From contig JACEFZ010016152.1 of assembly GCA_014155875.1 (NCBI GenBank), forward strand, positions 318,001 to 382,000: DNA of 64,000 nt. Direction: 5' to 3'. Below are positions 40,013-51,020 of this stretch, one piece after another. The position numbers were made by a program, and so were the translations under genes. The stretch comes from Cepaea nemoralis (taxonomy: Eukaryota; Mollusca; Gastropoda; Stylommatophora; Helicidae). Numbering within the stretch: the stretch's first letter is position 1; every line of letters starts with the position of its first letter. The notes beneath the pieces were generated by a model. It made no database searches and was not told the origin of the DNA. It worked only from the letters and a program-made list of their open reading frames with translations.

Positions 40013-41624
40013 GTGGAGCACCTATTTGTAGTGCATCCCGTCCCCAGTGTGGCTAATGTGACCAAGAACGCTATTCCTCTCTGTAGATGTAAAGCTCAGT
40101 GACAGGCTTAGGTAACAAGATGGATGTTATGGCTAGAGCATTCATCAGCACACCAACTCTAAACGGACACTGAAACAATTACATACAAAATATACACAAG
40201 TTGCTTAGCCAATGTTAATCCATCATCTGTACAGTTGTGTAGCTTGCCTTGGATGGCAGTGGAACGAAAACAGGTTGGCTATGGGTCAAACGATCTGTTT
40301 TAATTCCATTGCACACCCAAAGCAGGGGCACAACTACAGAAGATGGAACAACATATTCTAAGCAACTTCTGTATATTTTTATGCAATTTTATCAGTGCCT
40401 GTTTGTTTGTGTGCTAATGAAGGCTCTAATCACAATGTCCATTTTGCCACTTGTGACTGTTTTAGTAAATCTAACCAATTCTGGTAGTCGTTGGTTTACT
40501 CGTATTTCTATAGCTTTACTGCAGTTCTACCAGTTTAATTTCACATCAGAACTCTGGCATTGCACACTCTGCTGGTTTCTAAGCTTGCACAGGAGAAGGA
40601 GAGGTCATCATCACAGTCCCCACAGAGATGGTACTTAGGTACTGGGTTGGGAGGAAAGTCTCTACATCAACCTCACATTGATAGATGCCAGCCCTTCTCG
40701 GAGCTCAGGAGACTTCAACATCAATACTACATCAGAATTAAGTAAGAGTAAGATGGTGGAATTTATACAAGAGACAACATTGTAGATACACAATTTATTT
40801 CAGTAGTCACAAAGCTGCCGGCTTCGGTGTTCAGCTGTCCATCCATACCGATGTATACATAACAATACTGGCTCCACTTCCTCTTTAATGTGTAATGCCC
40901 TCAAACCCGTTTTCTACATGATGTCTGCTGCCGTGGAGTTGGTCATCATCGGAGATCTGAAAGTCCAGCCACAAACAGAATTTACTCATCAAGAACTCGC
41001 TAAGACTAACATCAGCCAATCCTAGCTATTTTGCGACTGCATTAACCTCAGAGTGTCTTTTGGGACCCCCAGCAAAGAATTTCATTGCTTCATCCCAGAG
41101 CTGATGAGGCAATATGCCGTGGACAAAGAGCTGGTTGGCTTGCCCTTCCCTATGACTTCCATCTTGGCAGCCGGGTCACGTTCCTGTCAGGGCTCGTATC
41201 AATGCCTTGATACACAACGTTTGCCCGTACCTGGTCCATCCTCCAAAGATCTAGGTAGGTGTGAAATATATCACTGTCCTCAAGCGAGAAGACTTCATTG
41301 CTTGAGAGCTGTACCATAAGCTTCAAAGCCCTCAGTGTCTTAAGGGTTGGGGTTTGCAGGAATGGCTACAGAAACAGCCAGAATAGCAGTCATGGTAACA
41401 GGCATTGGAATCATCCCTGGTCTGGGAGTAGGTGCCTTCCTCATAGAGGGAGCCTCTACCTGGGTTAGCCATAAATGTATGTAAAAAGGTTAACAAGCAT
41501 TCTATGATAATGCAGTGTGCTACTGATTAGTGCAACTCCATACACAAACAAGTGTCAGAAGCTTTGCAAGATGGGAATGTTTTAGATGTTCAACAGAATA
41601 ACTGATTTTATTTTTTTTTAAATA
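40013..41624. other. No gene recognised
   Basis: Short frames at 40,249-40,638 (+) and 41,053-41,319 (+) have no recognised domain. Positions 40,100-40,200 loosely resemble 38,940-39,040, suggesting a shared repeat 3' end. Confidence 0.45.
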
Positions 41625-41830
41625 AATGCATGTCCTTCAAAGGATGTAGCAGTCACCATCAGCATTTTGGCTGTTTGTGATTCCTGGGCAAGTTTTATAT
41701 TCAGTAGTTTGCCATTGCTTTCTGAATGAACTACACTTATACCTTTTTCAAAAAAAAAAAAAAAAAACCCAGGATTATGAATCGCATCCATAATTCCTTC
41801 GCCACGGAGACCGGTGCATAACCGATTAAG
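41625..41830 (-). mobile_element. SINE4-like copy
   Basis: Aligned by eye with 43,310-43,515 (gcagtcaccatcagcattttgg, then ttgccattgctttctgaatg) with an A-run inside. It is degenerate. Confidence 0.55.
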
Positions 41831-42310
41831 TGGGGCAATACAACAGTATGAAGCGGGATATTCAGACTAAGACACGTTCGGCAAAGCGGAAAAAAAGTGG
41901 TTTAAGAAAGGCAAGGAACAAGCATGCTCTGTGTGTACAAAATATATGGATATTTTTGCTGTGCCCCAAAAATAACTTGTATATGCGGAGACGTCCCTGA
42001 TGAACTCCCACCTTATACAGTAATTCTACCAACTACACAGTCAATTACACAATAAAGAATTTGAGCCGACCACCCCACCTCGAACATTGCTTGTCACCAA
42101 CTAACACGACGTGTTAAAAATGCCCTGCATTCTCTTGTCTGCACTGAAGTGTTGGTTTACACCTGCATGAATCAACCTTCTGGTAAATTCTGGCACAGTC
42201 AAAACAGGATGTGACTTCACTGAAGTGCAGGTTTAGACATGCATACACCAGCCTTCTAGTATGTTCTCATAACAGGATATGCTAACTTAGTGACGCAATA
42301 TCTCTCAGTT

Positions 42311-42345
42311 TATAAAACACCTTTACTTATCACCGCACTCACAGT
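42311..42345 (+). promoter_or_regulatory. Candidate core promoter (TATA box and initiator)
   Basis: TATAAAA at 42,311-42,317 lies about 30 bp upstream of an initiator-like cactcac (about 42,336-42,342), just before the ATG at 42,349. The spacing fits a RNA polymerase II core promoter. An imperfect 65-bp direct repeat (cactgaagtg, about 42,143 and 42,220) lies upstream. Confidence 0.5.
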
Positions 42346-42348
42346 GTC

Positions 42349-42779
42349 ATGGAACAATTGGCTAAAGAGCGTTTAGACTTGGCAAAAAAATATTTAAATC
42401 TTGTAAAGAAACGTAAAACACAGGAGGAGAAGCTTACAGCTGCGGAAGAGAACTTAAGAATAACAAGAGCTGAGTTATTGGAGTTGGAAACAGAAAGACA
42501 AAGGCTTGCGTCTGTGGTAGTAGAAGGGACAAATGGTGAGTAAGAGTAAATACACCAGTTCTTTGGTTAAGTTTTTGGTGGTTGAAGGATTAGCTGTTCC
42601 CACTTCTCTGCCTAAACTATGTTTTTAATGCAGAATTGCCTAGGGACTTGTGGATATTCAATGAGATCACTGGAGCCAAAAAGGGGCATGGATTATTCAA
42701 CCTTTTGCGATTCCGATATGAGGAGATTTTGCGTACTAATGTTAAATTCCCAGATTATTTCAATGTTGCGATAAAATAG
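42349..42779 (+). CDS. Candidate two-exon small gene, coiled-coil protein of about 110 residues
   Basis: Exons 42,349-42,535 and 42,634-42,779, joined by a 98-bp GT-AG intron (donor gtgagt, acceptor ttttaatgcag) with codon phase kept. The N-terminal 60 residues are a Lys/Glu/Leu-rich helix, probably coiled coil (LDLAKKYLNLVKKRK, AELLELETERQRL). The second exon adds a globular-looking tail (LPRDLWIFNEI, KKGHGLFNLLRFRYEEIL). The TAG at 42,777-42,779 is followed in the same frame by about 44 further sense codons (to about 42,895), so the protein may once have been longer or continue in readthrough. No family recognised. A transposon-derived gene is possible. Confidence 0.5.
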
Positions 42780-43300
42780 AAACCAATTACTGGGCATTGT
42801 TTTCCCCTCCATTTCAACACAGACTACACTTTCCAACTTAAAATATTGTACTGCTACATGGAGATCTGTGGTGTTTTTCTAAAACGTAAGTAGACCCGTA
42901 AATCCTGCTTTATAAAGACGTTGTGTTTTGTTCTTCTATATATTCAATTTAGCATCCATTTTTCTGTGAAATGTGTAGTTTTCTTCGACTATTAAAGTGT
43001 ACAATCGCATCTCGAACTGAAATTATGAAGATCATATGCTGTAATGGGGTATTTCAATGTTGGGAAATATGTTTTCCTTGTCATACTCCAGCAATGACCA
43101 TTTAATATTGTTACGGAATATTCGCAGCGACTGCAAGGTCAATGAATTATGTTTGCATTCAATACCCATTATAGTATTTTGTGTAATTTTTCATAACTTG
43201 TCAGAATGTTATCTACACCTGCGCTGGTAGACAGCGCATGCAGAATGGCGTCATCACAGCTTGACATGGTCTGTGTTTATGTTTGCGAGTGTCTTTATAT
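42780..43300. other. 3' side of the small gene, nothing else seen
   Basis: Contains the in-frame continuation noted for the small gene and an ATTAAA at about 42,993 that could serve as a polyadenylation signal. Otherwise plain AT-rich sequence. Confidence 0.4.
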
Positions 43301-43309
43301 TTAAAATAA

Positions 43310-43515
43310 ATTTAGTTGCATGTCCTCCACAGGACATAGCAATAAACCCCAGTATTTTGGCTGTTCGTGATTCCAGGGCAAGTGTTACGTTCAGTAGTTT
43401 GCCATTGCTTACTGAACGACCGGCTCCTATACCTCTTTCGAAAAAAAACCAGCCCGCTGTGTTTCAAACCCGGGTATAGGGATTATGAATCACATCCGTA
43501 ACTCCTTCGCCATGA
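43310..43515 (-). mobile_element. SINE4-like copy next to pseudogene exon A'
   Basis: Minus strand has a tRNA-like head with a B-box-like gggtttgaaac near 43,463-43,473 and body sequence shared with 41,625-41,830. It lies just upstream of the unit 2 exon A'. Confidence 0.62.
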
Positions 43516-44033
43516 ATATATATATATATATATATATTGTCTGTTTGTTTGTCTCTTTTCCATTAGGTCTTGGTGAGGCAGCATCAAGAACAACAGACAC
43601 AGCTGTCAATGGTCCAAGAACTAGCAGTGGTGGTAGAGGTAGTGGAACCAATTCTACAAGAAACGTCGACACTATCAGACCTTCACTTAACCGCCGGCAA
43701 CGTGATGCTCCGGGTGGAAGCAGAAACATACGACCTGTAGCTTCAACTTCTGCTCTCCAGACTGTCAGGAGAGAGGGACCTAACACAGGTACTGATGTTT
43801 ATATGCTTGTCATCGTCATTATTTGTTTAGTTTTATTTCTTTAGGTCTTATATACTTCTATAACACATGGCAATCCTTACTATTATCTTTGTTTTTAGGT
43901 CTAATATACTTCTTTTCCACATCTCTATTTTTTCTCCCACCCATGTCTAATATACTTCTGTCGTACATGGCAATCCCTACTATTCTTTTAAAGGTCTGAT
44001 AGGCTTCTGTCGCACATAACAATGCCAATCAAT

Positions 44034-44035
<2 letters not shown>

Positions 44036-44106
<71 letters not shown>
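44036..44106 (+). repeat. CT microsatellite, unit 2
   Basis: About 35 CT units, the counterpart of 18,352-18,423. It marks the deletion junction that removed exons B-D from the pseudogene. Confidence 0.95.
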
Positions 44107-44109
<3 letters not shown>

Positions 44110-44179
44110 CACATGTACAGCAAACGCCATATATACACCTGTTTTCAGTGTATTCAATCATCATGAAATAATGTGTAGG

Positions 44180-45085
44180 TAAAGCTTGCGAATGCGGTTC
44201 GTGAGCCGGGTACCAGGCGTTCGAAGCTCAGTCGCGACCGATTTGTGCAGCAGACTGTGTCGCGTTGTGTTATAACGTGTTGGTATGGAAGCCGCTCATT
44301 CAGAAAGCAGTGGCAAACTACTGAACGTAACACTTGCCTGGCCCTTTACAGGGCAGACGCTTGTCCGTTTTTTAGCCCTGAACGGGCAAGATTTTTTCAG
44401 GTTCAGTAAAATTTCGGGTTGCGTTAGTAAAAACATCACAAATAAGGTGTTAGTCGACCGTTTTTAGTTAAATAAACAACACAATGAAGGGAAAAGCATG
44501 CAGAATATTTTACTCACGTGATTGTTGTCGGTAATCCATATATAAACACAAATATTTACGAAATACAGCATATTGTTTGTGATTTTCCGTCATCTATATG
44601 GCAATTTACAAACACATTTTCAGAATCACAATCACTTTCTTTAAAGTCCGACTCAAGACTGCTAATGCAAAGTAACGCTTTTCACTGATATCTAGCTTCG
44701 ATTAATAGTCAACTTCGTGCCCTTTAATGTCACTTAAATTGAACCTAGCGAAATCTCTGCTATCAATTGAAGAATCGCCGAAATCCATTTTGAAAAACTT
44801 AGCGTAAAAATCCCGAAAACTATCAAAAAAAGTCCGTAAAAGTTCTGTTCAAATTCATAGTAGGCGCTTACAAATGGCGGCCACGTTGTCAAGCTATTGG
44901 CGAAAGCAGCCGTTGGAAGTGTCGGAAAGCCGAGAGATCGCGTTTTTACAATGCATAATAGTATCGGACGCAATCAGCCGATCTGCTCGTTTAAGCAATC
45001 GGCCGCAAATGGACGTTTTGCCCTGTAAAGGGCTAGTACATCAACAGCAGCTGAAAAATGCTGGTGTTGACTGCAACGTCCGGTA
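44180..45085 (+). mobile_element. SINE4 copy split by a MITE
   Basis: Ends 44,190-44,338 and 45,031-45,085 match the SINE at 39,540-39,780 in inverted orientation (for example gctggtgttgactgcaacgt). The middle 690 bp is a terminal-inverted-repeat element. Confidence 0.72.
44339..45030. mobile_element. MITE with ccctttacagggca terminal inverted repeats
   Basis: Left end gccctttacagggcagacg and right end tgccctgtaaagggc are inverted repeats of about 15 bp. The TSD is too short to be certain (perhaps ct). No transposase. SINE4 at 39.6 kb shows the uninterrupted sequence ttgcctagtac. Confidence 0.72.
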
Positions 45086-45808
45086 AGGGATACGAAACAA
45101 CAATAAAATAACCTTGTAAATACATACTGTTTTTTTTTTAAAATCAATATCTGAGTTGTGGCTGACTTAGTCACATGATTATTAATCTCAGGCTGGAGAT
45201 AGATCCTAATATAATTTCTCTTCTGAGGTTGAACAGGGTAAAGGTAATTTTTAAAGATGACAAAAAGAGCAAATTATTGACATTGACATTGGGTAACCAT
45301 TAGGTGACTTTCACTTGAAATTTGAAGCCTGATGCCTTTTAGTCAACACCAAAGTCAAAGTATATCATCTTGATAGTGATGATCCAAGAGCAACATGAAA
45401 CTTATTAAAGTCAAAAGGAATTAAAATCAATACTTAACTCAAATGTCATGGATCAGTAACATGAAAAGTGACAACATAAATAAAATTACTAAGCTGTAGA
45501 GAATAGATGAACTAAAATGATATGACAGAATCTATTTTGTGTAGTTTTTTCTTCCTTGTTAGATCTGTCTATCAGATGTCAAATAACCTCTGGGGTCACC
45601 ATCATCATGTGGCTAGACCTTTGAAGAATATTTACCCCTCCCTGTCTCTCTATCTTACCCCTCCCCTCGTGTGTGGTTTAATACCATGTGTATCTCAGTA
45701 TTCAGTAGAGAATAGAAAATTATGGATATAGAGAATAACGATCACCGTAAGTTTCTCAAAGAAGAATAACTAATGTGTCAATTGCGTCCTTATTTAAAAA
45801 TTCCATAG
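45086..45808. other. Pseudogene intron, no gene
   Basis: The last 170 bp (45,640-45,808) match 20,784-20,955 upstream of TOP3A exon E. The rest shows nothing recognised. Confidence 0.55.
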
Positions 45809-45954
45809 GACGTGGTAGTCAGGGGAGAGAGGCAGGAACGAACCCCAGACGGAGAAGAGCAGCACCATCTGAAAGTGACAGTGAATCTGAATGAAAGCTC
45901 TAACATGTGGACTGTGGGCAGCCAGGTAATTTTTCCACAACCTTAGATAAGTGG

Positions 45955-46430
45955 GTGGTCTTTACCTATAAATTATATCAAGGATTTCTCCATATGTGCT
46001 CAGTCTCTTCCCATAGATTAAACAAGGGATTTCTCCATAAGTGCTCAGTCTCATCCCATAGATAACACTAGGGATTTCTCCATAAATGCTCAGTCTCTAC
46101 CCATAGATGACATAAGGGATTTTTCCATAAATGCTCAGTTTCCACCCATACATGACACCAGGAATTTCTCCATAAATGCTCAGTCTCCACCCATAGATGA
46201 CACCGGGGATTTCTCCATAAGTACTCAGTCTCTACCCATAGATCACACCAGGGATTTCTCCATATGTGCTCAGTGTCTACCCAAATATGACATCAGGAAT
46301 TTCTCCATAAATGCTCAGTCTTTACCCATAGATAACACCAGGGATTTCTCCATAAATGCTCAGTCTCTACCCATAGATCACAACAGGGATTTCTCCAGAA
46401 GTGCTCCAGTCTCTACCCATAAATCATATG
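45955..46430 (+). repeat. 45-46-bp satellite array, unit 2 (about 10 copies)
   Basis: Same unit as 21,143-22,545 (gggatttctccataa, cagtctctacccatagat). It begins about 30 bp after the E' donor. Roughly a third the size of the unit 1 array. Confidence 0.92.
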
Positions 46431-46794
46431 GTGTTACAGGGATTGTAGTTTGTGAGTTTTTATGGTTGTTACAGGAATTGCAGTTTATATGGTAGTTACA
46501 GTGATTGTAGTTTGTGTGTGTTTATGATTGTTACAGGAATTGTAGTTTGTAAGTTTTTAATGTTGTTACAGGGATTGTAGTTTGTGTGTTTTTATGGTTG
46601 TTATAGCATTGTCATTGGCACCTTGCCGTTTTGACAGACGAAAGTTTGTTACATTGTGCTTCAAAAAGGCCTAATAACTACAACACATGGTGGTAGCGAA
46701 TGTGACTAATCAGACCAAATCGCACTATAAATATTTGTTCACAGTGGATGCATGTGAACAAATGGTCATTTCCACCATCATGCACCATCTTACG

Positions 46795-47181
46795 TCAGAC
46801 ACGCTCAGTGTGTGCCCTATCTGCAATCATTTTTTCCTTTGTTGTTATTCCATTTCTGATCTTTGCCCTCCATGCAACACGTTCAGCGCCAACTTGCTCC
46901 CAGTGTGCATTATCAATGCCTGTATCAATCATGTCCCGCTTACACACATCTTTGTATCGCAGTAGAGGCCGACCCCGAGATCTCTTACCCGTCTGTAATT
47001 CACCAAAAAAGATGTCCTTTGGTATTCTACCATCATCCATCCTCCTAACGTGTCCTATCCATCTAAGTCTACGAAGACTGAGCATGGAATAAACCGTCAC
47101 ACAACCTGATCTTTCCAATACTTCAGTATTTGTGATTTTATTTTGCCACTTAATACCAAGAATTCTTCGCAGACACCGCAT
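46795..47181 (-). pseudogene. LINE-G post-RT tail
   Basis: About 128 codons with MRCLRRILGIKWQNKITN, LRRLRWIGHVRRMDDGRI and GKRSRGRPLLRYKDV, typical of the tail of this LINE group (compare LINE-F and LINE-H). Open to 46,795. Confidence 0.75.
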
Positions 47182-47282
47182 ATGAAAGTTGTTTAAACGT
47201 TTCCCTTGGTGTGAGTAAGTTGACCAGGCTTCACTGCCATAAAGAAGAGTACTAAGGACACAGGCTTGATAGACAAGGACTT

Positions 47283-47354
47283 GATTGATTGATTGATTTA
47301 GGAACCGACATCACAGCATTCGGGACATTCCCATAAGCGCTCCGTCCCCATCCC
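47283..47354 (-). mobile_element. 72-bp LINE-B tail insertion
   Basis: Contains only the last stretch of LINE-B and its GATT-repeat tail. Perfect 12-bp TSD agacaaggactt at 47,271-47,282 and 47,355-47,366. LINE-G2 shows the empty site at 34,742-34,753. Confidence 0.9.
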
Positions 47355-47664
47355 AGACAAGGACTTTTGTTTTGGCAGTAAGCTTCTGTCCTCCTAGACT
47401 CTTTTTGTTAACCTGTTCATTGTTATGTCGTTGCTGCCTTACCAATCCTGATGTTGATTTCCTGATCTAGGGATAATTTGCTATTTACCTCTAATCCTAG
47501 ATATGTAAAATGGTCTACTATCTCCAGTTCAGCGTCGTCGATAAAAATTGATGGTACACCATGTGCAACCTTGTGACATAATCTGTGTCTTCTTTTTGCT
47601 GATTGTTAAACCAAATTCAGAACAGGCATTGGAGAATGCAGATAGTAGATGTTGTAATTCTTCC

Positions 47665-47874
47665 TCAGAGTTGGGTCATAATTGCAGCATCATCTGAAAA
47701 AAGCAACTCTCTGATCAGTACCCTCCTAATTTTGGTCTTGGCCTTCAATCTCTGAGCATTGTAGAGGTCGCCATCTGAGCGAGAGTGATTGTATATACCA
47801 CCATCCTGATCACGAAAGGCATATTTCAGTAGAAGTGAAAAGTATATTCCACAGAGGGTGGGAGCTATAGTCTG
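47665..47874 (-). pseudogene. LINE-G RT core piece
   Basis: Minus-strand TIAPTLCGIYFSLLLKYAF (motif B continuation) and RELLFSDDAAIM (motif C; the usual A/Y before DD is S). It continues the RT frame that stops at GVKQGC near 49,425-49,440. Confidence 0.75.
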
Positions 47875-48157
47875 TCCGGAAATTAATGCCGTCATTCACG
47901 ATCAATTATTTTGAAAACTGTCTGTTCCATCGTTATGAAATTTTTCCAGCCGTCTTATATTTACCCCCACCCAAGGAATATGTCTTTGAAAGGTCCAAAA
48001 ACAACTTACATCATTGAAAGCGGCGACATTCCTTTGATCTTTTGCTGAACAACTAGTGATTTCTCGCTAACTAAATTATTTTTACGGTAATGTGAGACAT
48101 GTCAATTCTGTTGACACACAAAGGCGTATCCGGATTCGTATGAGAGTGGGTGCAATG

Positions 48158-48405
48158 AAAGAATTAGCTTAAAATCGACAGGGTCGGCTGCATTGCACCG
48201 GGTGTTTATCCCATATGGCTCAGTTTCTTTCCGCAGCGCGGAAAGCGTCGCACAAAGCATGAACTCCGTAGCTCCAGTGACGACCCTCGGGAGTCTCCGA
48301 AAAAATGCACTCGTGAAATGAAGGACGCGGCCCGGAATCGAAAAATACAACCTTCGGAGCCCGAGTCAGACGGCTTGACCACTTCACCACGGAGAATCCC
48401 GAGAG
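48158..48405 (-). mobile_element. SINE2b: tRNA-derived SINE
   Basis: Same family as SINE2a (cccatatggctc, gtctccgaaaaaatgca). TSD gggtgcaatg at 48,148-48,157 and 48,406-48,415. The B box is eroded (tcggaatcgaaaaata). Confidence 0.83.
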
Positions 48406-48787
48406 GGGTGCAATGTGTAATATTAGTAAAGACAGAGAATTTACAGAGGCACGGGGTAAATAATTTGTAAATTAACAGGAAAGTAGAAGGAATATATTTC
48501 TTACCTTATTTTTCATTGCCTTCTTGTTTCTTCAGCTGATGCTGATGCTGTAATGTTTAGGGCCTGCAATTCGTCTGAATAGTTGGAGCAAAATATCCCA
48601 GTAAGTGTGTACGTAGATTAAGGTCTGCGATCTGCTCATACCTTAATCTGTGTCGGACGATTCCAGTAGGTTGATGATTGCTCTCGGTTGCATAAAATTC
48701 AATCCATCCTTTCTCCAATAGTCCTCTTCCTCTTTCAACACATGGTCCTGACGTTTTTTCCAGTAACTTTTATCAATATTTAATAGC

Positions 48788-49035
48788 GCGGACAGACAGA
48801 CAGACAGAAAGGTAGGTAGGTAGGTAGGTAGGCAGAAAGGTAGGTGGGTGGGTGGATGGCTGGCTGACTGACTGGGTGGGTGGGTCGGTCGGTCGGCTGG
48901 CCGGCAGGCAGGTAGGTAGGTAGATTAGATAGCTAGCTAGATAGATAGATAGATATCGGTAGGTCGGTCAGCAGGCAGGCAGGTAGATAGATTAGATAGA
49001 TAGGTAGGTAGGTAGATAGATAGATAGATAGATCC
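48788..49035 (+). repeat. Compound GACA/GGTA/GATA microsatellite
   Basis: Runs of gacagaca, ggtaggta, ggtcggtc and gatagata in succession. Tetranucleotide repeat with frequent unit changes. Confidence 0.93.
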
Positions 49036-49791
49036 CCGCCAGGAGCCAGGCCGAGCAAGCTAGTTTATTTATATAATCACGTTTCATGAAAGAACCCACA
49101 GTTTGATGACACCTCTGAACCTACCCCATATAAATTCCCTCAGTCTGCCAAAAGAAAAACCGTGCAGACAAATTTAAAAAATTTGGGGGTGTGTCTTGTT
49201 GAAACGGTAATACTCTTAAAATGATGGAATGAGTGCGGGGGCAAAAAAATATATACCGCATATAACCAAACATTGAAATCTGCTGTACAATCTCCAGAAC
49301 AAAAATTTTTTTGTTGGGTGGACATAATGATAAGGTTATATGCTAAATCTCATCATTTTCCCTCAATTGGTTACTGAGATATTGAATTTTATATTGAGGC
49401 AACCAAAAAAAAACACACTATAGCACACAACCTTGCTTAACTCCACTCTTGATTTCAAACTCTTCAGAAGTTGCACCATCAAGCTTGATTATACCCTTCA
49501 TGCCTGTGTGGAACGATTCCACAATTGACAGAAGAGTTGGTGGGCAGCAAATCTTCTTTAGTGCCTTGAACAGACCCTCACGACTGACCAAATCAAATGC
49601 CTTTGTGAGGTCGATGAAGGCAATAAACAGTGGTTGATTCTGTTCACGGCATTTGTCTGAGATGAGAATATATCAGTGGTAAGCCGGTTCCGTCGAAAGC
49701 CACACTGTGATTCGGGATAGACTTGACCTCCCGGTACTTGAAGTCTGCGCAGAACAATTCTGGCAAATACTTTCCCAACAATACACAGAAG

Positions 49792-50341
49792 TTAGATACC
49801 CCTATAGTTGTTACAGTTGCTCCGATCACCCTTATTCTTGAACAGTGTTATGATGCTTGAATCTTTGAAATCCTGTGGGACTTGTCCTTCTCGCCAGCAT
49901 AGCTCTATTAGCTGGTGGATCTGTAGAGTGAATATGTCTTTCCCACTCCTGATAACCTGTTGGAATCCCATCCTTACCTGGAGCCTTACCAGATGCAAGT
50001 TCATTACTAGCACACTTAATTTCTGTTATGGTGGGAAGTGTGTCCAGGTGGTCAAGAGTTGGCAGGGCCTCTATGGCGTTGAGGGCATCATCCGCTAGCT
50101 TGGTCTCACTTGAGTAAAGCTCCAAATAGTGCTCTTCCCATCTGTCCATCTGCTGTTTCTTATCAGTTATGATTTCTCCAGTCAAGGTTTTCAATGGTGC
50201 ACTTCTTTTGATCACTGGACCACAGGCTTTCTTTATTCCTTCATACATGCTTCTGATGTTTCCCTTATCACTTGCATTTTGAGTGTACTCGCATAACTTG
50301 ATCCAATAGTCATTTGCACACTGCCTGGCAGCCTTTTGCAC
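49792..50341 (-). pseudogene. LINE-G linker and RT N-terminus
   Basis: Two frames: MQKAARQCANDYWIKLCE to LASGKAPGKDGIP (49,832-50,341), then REGQVPQDFKDSSIITLFKN and NCNNYRGI (49,792-50,013). A frameshift separates them. The next piece (PESQCGFRRN) is at about 49,690. Confidence 0.75.
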
Positions 50342-50509
50342 ATCCTTCCTAGCTTGCTACAGCTCACTGGGAGTGTTTTGCATTTTTCTTTCCTTGTTTC
50401 TTAAGAGAGCTATCTTCTTTTTATCAATAAAGGGCTGCAGTGTCTGGCTGTTTGCCGCAAACTAGTCGTTCCTCTTATGATCCACAGTGCCATAAACCCT
50501 ACCGCTGTT

Positions 50510-51020
50510 TTATAAAGTTTCCTTAAGTTTACCCCACATTTCACTTGTTGTACAATTTTCTGATGTATCAGTGAAAGCATCTTCAAGTTGCTGTTGGAAC
50601 TCAAAGCACTTATCAGGATGATGGGTGTTAATAATATTAATCCTGGGGCTAGATTTGTGTTTAGTCGTGTAGATTCTCTTTGGTCTCAGTCTAACACTTG
50701 CAACAACTAAAGAATGATCAGTATCACAGCCAGCACTGTGGTAACTTCGATTTAATGATGTTTGATTCAGCATGTTGTCTCCGTGTGATGATGAAGTCCA
50801 GCTGATACCAATGGCCGGATATTAGGTGTTTCCATGTGACCTTATGCCATTTTTTTGTTTTAAAAAAGGAGTTTGTAATACATAGGTCATTTCTGGTGCA
50901 ATGCTCCAGCAGCCTTTGCCCATTGTCATTCATGTGATTGATGTTGTATTTTCCAAGGCACACTGGCCATGAACTCGAGTCCTTGCCTACACGAGCAGTA
51001 AAATCACCGAGCATGTACAT
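50510..51020 (-). pseudogene. LINE-G endonuclease fragments
   Basis: 50,724-51,020 has MLGDFTARVG and a WHKVTWKHLISGHWYQLDF stretch. 50,510-50,773 has YHSAGCDTDHSLV in another frame. These are the C-terminal motifs of an APE-type endonuclease; the N-terminal half (51,020-51,450) is stop-ridden. Confidence 0.75.

Larger units (their letters stand above)
47875..49420. mobile_element. Insertion in LINE-G with short inverted ends
   Basis: Splits the LINE-G RT between QGC and APT. The outer ends ctatagtctgt (47,872) and the inverse of ctatagtgtgt (49,422) look like terminal repeats with a TA or ctatag target. No transposase recognised. It contains SINE2b and a tetranucleotide microsatellite. Confidence 0.62.

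Noticed and set aside
40249..41319. Hypothetical proteins of 90-130 residues
   Set aside because: No domain likeness, no splice or promoter context, and composition like neighbouring non-coding sequence.
41340..41480. Possible retroviral-type envelope or other conserved peptide (glycine/valine-rich plus-strand stretch)
   Set aside because: Too short, no conserved motif, no LTRs or polymerase around it.
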